A stretch of DNA of 23,851 nucleotides, from positions 1-23,851 of the forward strand of contig CAYQBA010000057.1 of NCBI GenBank assembly GCA_964415605.1, in the 5' to 3' direction. Shown piece after piece: positions 15,064 through 20,284 of this stretch (position 1 is the first letter of the stretch; every line of letters begins with the position of its first letter). The position numbers and the translations under genes are program-made. Below the pieces are notes generated by a model that saw only the letters and a list, made by a program, of their open reading frames with translations, did no database searches and was not told where the DNA came from. This DNA comes from UCB3 sp964415605 (GTDB lineage Bacteria > Chloroflexota > Anaerolineae > Epilineales > Epilineaceae).

Positions 15064-15803
15064 GCCGATCGGCCCGCTGGCGCCCGTTCGCGGCGCCGAC
15101 CCTGGCGCTCGGGCTGTACCTGGCGGCGGTGACGCGGCCCGACCTGTGGGCGGCGGCCCTGGGCGCGCTCTTTCCCGGCGAGCGGCGGCTGCTGTTCCAG
15201 ACGTCGATGCTCACGCTCGTCGGCGAGCACGTCGCCATGGTCGGGCTCTCCAGCCTGCTCGCGGTGGGCATCGGGCTGGGCCTCGGGGTGTTCGTCACCC
15301 GCCCGGCCGGGGCGGCATTCCTGGACGTCGTCACCGACCTGGTGAACCTCGGCCAGACCTTCCCGCCGGTCGCCGTCTTCACCCTGGCCGTGCCGCTGCT
15401 CGGCTACGGCTTCGAGCCGACGGTGCTGGCGCTGACGCTCTACGGCGTCCTGCCGGTGCTGCAGAACACGGTGGCCGGTCTGCGCGGCCTGCCGGAGAGC
15501 GTGCTGGACAGCGCACGCGGCATGGGCCTCCACCCGCGCCAGGTGCTGCGGCGCGTCGAGCTGCCGCTGGCGCTGCCGGTGATCGTGGCCGGCGTGCGCG
15601 TGGCGGTGGTCATCAACGTCGCCACGGCAACCGTCGGCGCCATCGCCGGCGCCGGCGGCCTGGGCGCCCCGATCATCTCGGGCCTGACCAATCAAGATCC
15701 GGCGGTGACGCTGCAGGGCGCGCTGTTGACCACGGGCCTGGCGCTCATCGCCGACGCCTACCTCGGCGCCGCCGAACGCGCGCTGGCGCGGCGCGGTGCG
15801 TGA
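15060..15803 (+). CDS. ABC transporter permease, short type (YehW/OpuCB-like)
   Basis: A 247-residue membrane permease and the last gene of the importer operon. The GTG at 15060 overlaps the ATPase stop by four bases. After a short basic N-terminus there are about six hydrophobic segments. TSMLTLVGEHVAMVGLSSLLAVGIG starts the permease domain. NLGQTFPPVAVFTLAVPLLG and the EAA loop SVLDSARGMGLHPRQVLRRVELPLA are characteristic. It ends GAGGLGAPIISGLTNQDPAVTLQGA, a pattern typical of betaine/choline-type permeases. With the longer permease it should form a heterodimeric channel. The gene's last codons lie in the first copy of a 16-bp tandem repeat. Confidence 0.87.
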   Translation: MSRSARWRPFAAPTLALGLYLAAVTRPDLWAAALGALFPGERRLLFQTSMLTLVGEHVAMVGLSSLLAVGIGLGLGVFVTRPAGAAFLDVVTDLVNLGQTFPPVAVFTLAVPLLGYGFEPTVLALTLYGVLPVLQNTVAGLRGLPESVLDSARGMGLHPRQVLRRVELPLALPVIVAGVRVAVVINVATATVGAIAGAGGLGAPIISGLTNQDPAVTLQGALLTTGLALIADAYLGAAERALARRGA

Positions 15804-15840
15804 CGGGGTAGCCGCGTGACGGGGCAGCCGCGTGACGGGG
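15799..15840. repeat. 16-bp tandem repeat over the end of the importer operon
   Basis: CGTGACGGGG(T/C)AGCCG occurs at 15799-15814 and 15815-15830, with a third partial copy CGTGACGGGG at 15831-15840. The first copy contains the stop codon of the last permease gene (15801-15803). The repeat could form part of a termination region before the convergent gene, or reflect slippage. Confidence 0.8.
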
Positions 15841-15917
15841 TCGATGCCAACCGCCGGCCCGGTGTGTGGATCGCGTGCTTCGGACGTCTGCCCGCACGTC
15901 CCGACCACCGGCTTCGC

Positions 15918-16934
15918 CTACTCCCACCCCACCCGAATCGCGCCCCGCATCCCCGGCAGCGGCAGCGCCTCCGCTTCCGCGGCCACCGCGTCACGCGCCG
16001 CGCCGGAGAGATGGCGCCATGCCTGGATCGACACGTCCGCGCCGGCGCGGCGCCACGTGCCGACGACCTCTCCCGCCACCAGCACGGCGCCGGGCCAGAC
16101 ACGGGACGTCCACAGCTCCCCCCGTCGCGTCGCGTCCGGGACGAGCAGCTCGCGGTCCGCGCCCTGGAGCAGGAAGAACGCGTCGCCACTCGGCAGGAGC
16201 CGCGCCGGCGCCGGCGGCCCGGCCGGCGCGCGAACCGCAGCCTCGTCGCTCGCGAGGATCCAGCCGTCGCCGATCGGCGTCCGCACCGGCGTCAACTCCG
16301 ACCGGATGCCGTCGAACGCCGCGGCGGCGCGGCCCCGCACCCCGATGCCGGCCCACTGGACGAACGCCTCGGGCGTCGCCGGGCCGAAGACGTGGAGGTA
16401 CCGGCGCGCCAGCTCCCGCCGCGCTGCCGCCGGGTCGACGTCCGGCGGCGGCACCGTCCAGACCGTCGGCTTGCGCGCCCCGTCCCAGCGCATGACGATC
16501 CGCCCGGTCGGCGCGCCGTAGCGCAGCGCGTTTGGGTCCACCCCGATCGCGTGCCCCGCCTCGCCGTAGGGCATCCGCCGGCCCGCGAGGAAGGTGTCGA
16601 GCCGCGTCGCCATGTCCTCGGCGCGCCGTCGCCCCGCGGCATCCTCGGGCAGGCGCCCGAGCGTGAAGACGGCGCGGTCCTCCGCGGCGACGGCGTACGC
16701 GCTGAAGCGCGGCCCCCAGACCTGGACGAGCGACGGGTCCTCCCACGTCGACGCCTCGGCGCCTTCGACGCGCGCGTGGATCGACAGGGCCGCGGCCCGC
16801 GGCATGCTGTCTTGCAGCCCGGCCCATGCGGCCGTGCGCAGGGCGCCCGCCCCATACGGCAACCGCGCATCGAGTGCGCCGACGCGCCGCCGGAAGGCGA
16901 GGATCTGTTCGCGGGTGAGGGGGAGGGTCGTCAT
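15918..16934 (-). CDS. Winged-helix DNA-binding protein of the AlkZ/YcaQ (HTH_42) group
   Basis: A 338-residue protein whose overall course fits the winged-helix HTH_42 / AlkZ-YcaQ superfamily. It has an N-terminal helix LTREQILAFRRRVGAL, then an 'ARVEG...W.DPSLVQVWGPRFSAYAV' strand region. RYGAPTGRIVMRWDG and a C-terminal AGVRGRAAAAF-like wing segment follow, and the protein ends LPLPGMRGAIRVGWE. Members include DNA glycosylases that unhook crosslinks, but also many uncharacterised proteins. I do not see the catalytic glutamine motif clearly, so I make no claim of glycosylase activity. The start ATG (16932-16934) overlaps the TGA of the gene fragment upstream as ATGA. Translation was therefore probably coupled to that gene, and there is no good ribosome binding site of its own. 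Confidence 0.75.
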   Translation of the reverse strand: MTTLPLTREQILAFRRRVGALDARLPYGAGALRTAAWAGLQDSMPRAAALSIHARVEGAEASTWEDPSLVQVWGPRFSAYAVAAEDRAVFTLGRLPEDAAGRRRAEDMATRLDTFLAGRRMPYGEAGHAIGVDPNALRYGAPTGRIVMRWDGARKPTVWTVPPPDVDPAAARRELARRYLHVFGPATPEAFVQWAGIGVRGRAAAAFDGIRSELTPVRTPIGDGWILASDEAAVRAPAGPPAPARLLPSGDAFFLLQGADRELLVPDATRRGELWTSRVWPGAVLVAGEVVGTWRRAGADVSIQAWRHLSGAARDAVAAEAEALPLPGMRGAIRVGWE

Positions 16935-17107
16935 CGGGGTATGCGCTCGCGGCGGCGGCGCAGCAGTGTCGGGGCGTGCGCCTTTCGCAGCATGCAGCGA
17001 TTGGCCGCGTCACGAAGGCGCTGCAGTGCCATTCGGTCGGTGTTCGTCAGCTCGTCACGGCGGGTGCGCTCGAGCAGCTCGTTGTGGCGATTGTCGGTCG
17101 CCGTCGA
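16931..17107 (-). pseudogene. 3' fragment of a gene cut by the IS3 element, coupled to the winged-helix gene
   Basis: A minus-strand frame of about 58 codons, open from about 17107 to the TGA at 16931-16933. It has no start codon of its own: a TAG in frame lies just upstream, near 17123. It encodes a helical, charged sequence (NRHNELLERTRRDELTNTD, then LQRLRDAANRCMLRKAHA) ending LLRRRRERIPR. Two things argue that it is real. It has strong amphipathic periodicity, and its stop overlaps the start of the next gene as ATGA. It resembles the C-terminal helical pair of small proteins of the 'ETLTPEEHAELLRLTD' type, but this is only a guess. The 5' part is missing where IS3-derived sequence begins. 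Confidence 0.5.
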
Positions 17108-17124
17108 CGTGCGGCCCCGGGGCT

Positions 17125-17205
17125 ATGTGCCGAAGCGCCTCAAAAGCAGCGGCCTGGTTCGCCCGGGAGGCCAACTCGATCCCAGGGCGGGATTCGAGTT
17201 CGTGA
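17125..17205 (+). pseudogene. IS3 orfA C-terminal remnant
   Basis: This frame encodes SKAAAWFAREANSIPG just before a TGA at 17203-17205. It matches the very end of IS3-family orfA (LKKAAAWFARE), the helix that follows the leucine zipper. The helix-turn-helix and most of the zipper are absent, and the preceding bases do not continue the pattern in any frame. It overlaps the start of orfB in another frame, as in intact IS3 elements, where the two are joined by ribosomal frameshifting. Confidence 0.6.
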
Positions 17206-18059
17206 AGTCGAACCAGGCCCGTTATCCCGTGGCCACGGCGTGTCGCGTGCTGGGGGTCTCCACCAGCGGCTACTACGCCTGGATGACACGCGAGCCCTCG
17301 GCGCGGGCGAAGGCAGACGCGGCACTGTTGGAGCAGATTCGTGTGATTCACCAGGACTCTGACAGAACCTACGGTGCGCCACGGATCCACTTCGACTTGA
17401 CCGAAGCGAGCCTGAGGGTGGGCCGCAAGCGGGTGGCGCGTCTGATGCGAGGCGCGGGCTTGGTCGGCGTGAGCCGTCGCAAGTCCTGCCGCACGACCAT
17501 CCGCCGGCCGGGTGCCGACACGGCGCCGGACTTGGTCAAGCGCCAGTTCCAGGCCGATGCACCCGACATGCTCTGGGTTGTCGACATCACATACGTGCCA
17601 ACTCATGCTGGCTTCCTGTACCTGGCGGTCGTGCTGGACGCCTTCAGCCGGCGCATCGTGGGTCGGTCGATGGCGGGCCACCTGCGCACCGAGCTCGTCC
17701 TGGATGCCTTGAACATGGCCATCCTTGGGCGCCGGCCCAAGGACGTCATCCACCATTCCGACCAAGGCAGCCAGGATACCGCCCTCGCCTTTGGAGCGCG
17801 CTGCAAGGAGGCCAGCGTTCGGCCATCCATGGGCTCCGTTGGCGACTGCTTCGATAACGCCATGTGCGAGAGCTTCTTCGCCACCCTGGAGTGCGAACTG
17901 ATCGACCGCCGCCGATTCGGGACCCATCACGAGGCCAAGCTCGCCGTGTTCCGTTTCATCGAGGCCTGGTACAACCCCAAGCGTCGCCACTCCGCCCTGG
18001 CCTGCCTGGCCCCTGCCGAGTTCGAGAGGAGGTATCATATCGCTGCTGCGGCTGCTTGA
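17202..18059 (+). CDS. IS3-family transposase orfB (DDE integrase domain)
   Basis: The catalytic half of an IS3-type transposase, about 285 residues from a GTG at 17202. In an intact element it would be made as an OrfAB fusion by frameshifting. It begins with ARYPVATACRVLGVSTSGYYAW. The HTH_21-like region follows (TYGAPRIHFDLTEASLRVGRKRVARLM). The rve core starts at DMLWVVDITYV with the first Asp, has HHSDQGSQ with the second Asp and CDNAMCESFFATLECELI with the Glu (35-residue spacing). It closes with FRFIEAWYNPKRRHSAL. All three acidic residues are present. QGSQDTA replaces the usual QGSQYTS. The frame runs openly back to 15816, but that upstream part is antisense to the winged-helix gene and not coding. 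Without orfA and a left end the copy is probably immobile. Confidence 0.88.
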   Translation: MKSNQARYPVATACRVLGVSTSGYYAWMTREPSARAKADAALLEQIRVIHQDSDRTYGAPRIHFDLTEASLRVGRKRVARLMRGAGLVGVSRRKSCRTTIRRPGADTAPDLVKRQFQADAPDMLWVVDITYVPTHAGFLYLAVVLDAFSRRIVGRSMAGHLRTELVLDALNMAILGRRPKDVIHHSDQGSQDTALAFGARCKEASVRPSMGSVGDCFDNAMCESFFATLECELIDRRRFGTHHEAKLAVFRFIEAWYNPKRRHSALACLAPAEFERRYHIAAAAA

Positions 18060-18100
18060 TGTGTCAGTTCCTCGGTGTCCACGAAACTGGGGCAACTCCA

Positions 18101-18257
18101 GTCGCAGGGGGTGTCGCTGAAGGAGATCCAAGCCAGCCTGCGCCACAGCCAGATCAGCTTGACCGCCGACACCGACACCCACCTCTTGGAGGCCATGAGC
18201 CGGGAGAATGCAGCGAAGATGGACACGCTCTTCCAGACCGCGGCGGTCGATGCCTAA
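18101..18257 (+). pseudogene. C-terminal remnant of a tyrosine recombinase (integrase)
   Basis: The last about 52 codons of a phage-type integrase: QGVSLKEIQASLRHSQISLT, then ADTDTHLLEAMSRENAAKMDTLF, stop TAA 18255-18257. Intact relatives read 'GHSSI..T.DTY(S/T)H', with the catalytic Tyr where this sequence has Asp (codon GAC at 18174-18176; TAC would be one base away). The usual Gly-His of the HxxR-distal box is Arg-His here. Everything upstream, including the catalytic Arg and Lys regions, is lost at the IS3 right end. It lies 76 bases from the 3' end of tRNA-Arg and points at it, the usual place of an integrase in a tRNA-inserted element. Confidence 0.75.
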
Positions 18258-18333
18258 ACCTTTGGCTGCCAAGATGGCTGCCGCGTCTCGGCGCGACATC
18301 CGATTCGGGCGACTTCAACAGAGTAAAATGTAG

Positions 18334-18407
18334 TACCCCCGGCACGATTCGAACGTGCGACCTACTGGTTCGAAGCCAGTCGCTCTGGTCCCCTGAGCTA
18401 CGGGGGC
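18334..18407 (-). tRNA. tRNA-Arg (anticodon UCG)
   Basis: A 74-base cloverleaf on the minus strand. The acceptor GCCCCCG pairs with CGGGGGT (the first pair is G-U), discriminator A. TA follows, then a D-arm of GCTC/GAGC with A and GG in its loop. The anticodon stem is ACTGG/CCAGT with loop CTTCGAA, giving UCG (reads CGA, Arg). The variable region is five bases. The T-arm is GCACG/CGTGC with loop TTCGAAT. CCA is not encoded. All stems pair. Confidence 0.96.
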
Positions 18408-18437
18408 GAGTGCCCAGTCTGAATCCACGACGCCACA

Positions 18438-18466
18438 ACTATATCGCCACGCCCGCCGGCGGGCAA
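18438..18466 (-). promoter_or_regulatory. Promoter of tRNA-Arg
   Basis: On the minus strand TTGCCC (complement of 18461-18466), a 17-base spacer and TATAGT (complement of 18438-18443). Transcription would start near 18431, about 24 bases before the mature 5' end at 18407. The spacer and -35 contain the 14-bp palindrome GCCCGCCGGCGGGC (18451-18464), a possible regulator site or chance in GC-rich DNA. Confidence 0.65.
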
Positions 18467-18531
18467 CGTTGACCGTCCGCGGCAGGCCCTCCTTGCCGCC
18501 GCCACGCGCGCCACCACCGCCACGGCCGACG

Positions 18532-19791
18532 TCACCACCCGCGCCGCCAGCGGGCCCACCCCGCCGCCGCCCCCACCGCCGCTCCCGTCGCCCGCACCAG
18601 CGTCACCTCCGCTGCCACCTGCGGCGTCGCCGCCGCCGTCGGAACCGTCGACGCGGCCGCCGTCGGCGTCTCCGCCGGCGGCGCACCCGGCGTCTCGACC
18701 GGCGTCGGCGTCCCCGTCTCCATCGGCGTGGCCGACGGCGTCTCCGTCGGCGGCGGCAGCTCCCAATACGCCGCCGGCAGCCACGCGCGGGCCGTCAGCG
18801 CCGCGGGCGTCGGCGTCGCTTCCGGCGGCACGTCCGTCGTCGTCGCGGTCGGCGTCACCGTCGCCGTCCCCCCCGCCGCCGCGGTGGCCGTCGCGGTGAC
18901 AGGCCCTCGCGTCGCCGTGGCCGACGCGCTCGGCGTCGCCGTCCCTGTCGGCACCGCCGTGGGGCCTGCCGTCGCCGACGGCGCAATCGTCGCCGTCGCG
19001 GACGCCGTGACGGTCGCCCCCGCCCCGCGCGTCGGCGTCGGGAAGGCCGCGTCGGGCTCCCACACCAGCCGGACGTCGTCGACGAACACCCCGCCGCCCG
19101 GCGCCGTGGCCGCGCCCGTGATCGCCTGCCACTCCAGCCGCCAGTCGCCTCCGCGCAGGTCATACACCTTGCGCGGGTCCGTGATGTCCGCCAGGTTCAT
19201 GAGGTCGAGCTGGCGCGCCGGGAACACCCACTCGCCCGGCGTGCCCGTGGCCCCGAACACCGGGACCCGGGGCGGGCCGGATCCGCCAGCCGGCGCCACG
19301 AGGAACACGAAGAGCCCGCCCGACGACCCCGCCTCACCGCCGGGCAGGTGCATCCACACGTCGAACTGCAGCTCGAGCCGCGAGACCGCCCGCGTGCCGC
19401 GCAGGTCCAGCCGCTGGACGGTCGTGCTCGTCGTGCCCCCCGGCACCGCCTCGCCGCACAGCCGCGCCACGCCGTCCGCGCGCCGCCCAAACGCCCACAG
19501 CGAGCGCGCCCCCGTCCGGGACCGACAGCTCGACGGCCACCACAGATCCGTGGCGGGCGCGCCCGGCGTCCAGAAGGCCGGGTCCGGCCACGCCGGCGAC
19601 TCGAAGTCGTCGACCACGAACACGCCCGCCGGCGCCGCGAGACCGATCGGCATCGCCGTGGCCGCCAACGACGCAGCCACCATCAGCGCCGCCGCCACCG
19701 CCGTCGCCGCGCGCGCCAGCGCGCCGCGCGCCGGCCGGCGGTCCCTCCGCCGGCCTTCCGGCAGGTGCGGCGACGTGGTCGATCCAGGCAT
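18532..19791 (-). CDS. Secreted protein with lectin-like domain and Thr/Pro/Ala-rich linkers
   Basis: A 419-residue protein. The ATG at 19791 is chosen because AGGA lies five bases upstream; an ATG two codons earlier overlaps that site, and the longer open frame runs antisense through the GlsB gene. Residues about 25-50 (ARAATAVAAALMVAASLAATAM) form a signal sequence. VFVVDDFES opens a beta-sandwich of about 210 residues with WWPSSCRSRTGARSLWAFG, LELQFDVWMHLP and GGVFVDDVRLVWEP. This is the layout of jelly-roll, lectin-like domains that begin 'DDFE' and end 'DDV'. A Thr/Ala/Pro linker follows, then the motif RAWLPAAYWE, a second linker and a short hydrophobic, basic tail ending WARWRRGW. The protein is predicted to be outside the membrane; ligand and role are unknown. 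Its promoter must lie in the 117-base gap shared with the divergent GlsB gene. Confidence 0.72.
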   Translation of the reverse strand: MPGSTTSPHLPEGRRRDRRPARGALARAATAVAAALMVAASLAATAMPIGLAAPAGVFVVDDFESPAWPDPAFWTPGAPATDLWWPSSCRSRTGARSLWAFGRRADGVARLCGEAVPGGTTSTTVQRLDLRGTRAVSRLELQFDVWMHLPGGEAGSSGGLFVFLVAPAGGSGPPRVPVFGATGTPGEWVFPARQLDLMNLADITDPRKVYDLRGGDWRLEWQAITGAATAPGGGVFVDDVRLVWEPDAAFPTPTRGAGATVTASATATIAPSATAGPTAVPTGTATPSASATATRGPVTATATAAAGGTATVTPTATTTDVPPEATPTPAALTARAWLPAAYWELPPPTETPSATPMETGTPTPVETPGAPPAETPTAAASTVPTAAATPQVAAEVTLVRATGAAVGAAAGWARWRRGW

Positions 19792-19828
19792 CTTCATCCT
19801 GCCGGCAATGATACATCGCCGCAGCGGC

Positions 19829-19857
19829 TTGCCGGCATCGCCCCACCTTCTTATCAT
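19829..19857 (+). promoter_or_regulatory. Promoter of the GlsB-family gene
   Basis: TTGCCG (19829-19834), a 17-base spacer and TATCAT (19852-19857) lie about 50 bases before the ATG at 19909. The -10 matches the consensus at five of six positions and the -35 at four of six. Confidence 0.5.
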
Positions 19858-19908
19858 ACCGTCGTCAACGGGCACCGCCGTGAGACGCACCGCAAAGCGA
19901 GGCACAGC

Positions 19909-20148
19909 ATGGGTTGGCTGGGGTGGATCATCGTCGGCGCGATCGCCGGCTGGGCATCCGGATACGCGCTCAAGCGCGACACCAAGCTCGACGTCGGCGA
20001 CGTGCTCGTCGGGATCGGCGGCGCCATCGTCGGTCCGATCCTCTTCTATCTCGTCGGCTTCCGCGCCATCGGCCTGATCGCCGAGCTGGTCGTCGCGTTC
20101 ATCGGCGCCATCATCCTCACCGTCGTCTGGGAGAAATACCTCCGGTAG
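19909..20148 (+). CDS. GlsB/YeaQ/YmgE family small membrane protein
   Basis: A 79-residue, almost wholly hydrophobic protein: MGWLGWIIVGAIAGWASGYA, then DVLVGIGGAIVGPILFYLVG and LIAELVVAFIGAIILTVVW, ending EKYLR. Three transmembrane segments separated by short loops, the Gly-rich first helix and the 'GD...GI.GA..G' loop identify the GlsB/YeaQ/YmgE ('transglycosylase-associated') family. Length is standard. Members are often induced by stress, but their molecular role is not established. GAGG lies seven bases before the ATG. The gene is monocistronic and divergent from the secreted lectin-like protein. Confidence 0.92.
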   Translation: MGWLGWIIVGAIAGWASGYALKRDTKLDVGDVLVGIGGAIVGPILFYLVGFRAIGLIAELVVAFIGAIILTVVWEKYLR

Positions 20149-20219
20149 GGCCGCGGCCCGGTCGGCTCGACCCATCGCGATCCACGCGCGGGCAGCGCAG
20201 GCCCCTCGGACCGCATCGC

Positions 20220-20247
20220 GCCCGCGGACCGCTTCACGGCCGCGGGC
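20220..20247. terminator. Strong hairpin between convergent genes
   Basis: GCCCGCGG (20220-20227) and CCGCGGGC (20240-20247) form a perfect 8-bp stem; after a bulged A, CCG and CGG add three more pairs. It lies between the convergent GlsB gene and the VWA-protein gene. There is no T-tract. A bidirectional terminator is likely. A smaller palindrome GGGCCGCGGCCC overlaps the GlsB stop at 20148-20159. Confidence 0.45.
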
Positions 20248-20284
20248 CGGATCGCCTTGACCTTCGCTCGCCCTCGGCGCCCGG

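Larger units (their letters stand above)
17110..18100 (+). mobile_element. 5'-truncated IS3-family insertion sequence
   Basis: The element is defined by an intact orfB, the tail of orfA in another frame and a likely right end, where TGTCCACGAAACTGGGGCAA starts at 18076 and the end falls at the CA of 18099-18100. The left end is missing: only the last 15-20 codons of orfA (KAAAWFAREANS) survive, and no matching left inverted repeat was found. The left boundary is approximate. On the right the tyrosine-recombinase frame begins at once, so the element sits inside or against that gene. Confidence 0.7.

Noticed and set aside
15816..17201. Long upstream extension of the IS3 orfB frame
   Set aside because: It is antisense to the winged-helix gene and shows no similarity to orfA; IS3 orfB proteins are about 280-300 residues.
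18334..18360. A second copy of the tRNA 3' end as an attachment site within the window
   Set aside because: I looked for the T-arm sequence elsewhere in the window and saw none; the other end of any former island would be outside.
18469..19908. Long plus-strand frame upstream of the GlsB gene
   Set aside because: It is the antisense shadow of the lectin-like secreted protein; GlsB-family proteins are about 80 residues and have a good start at 19909.
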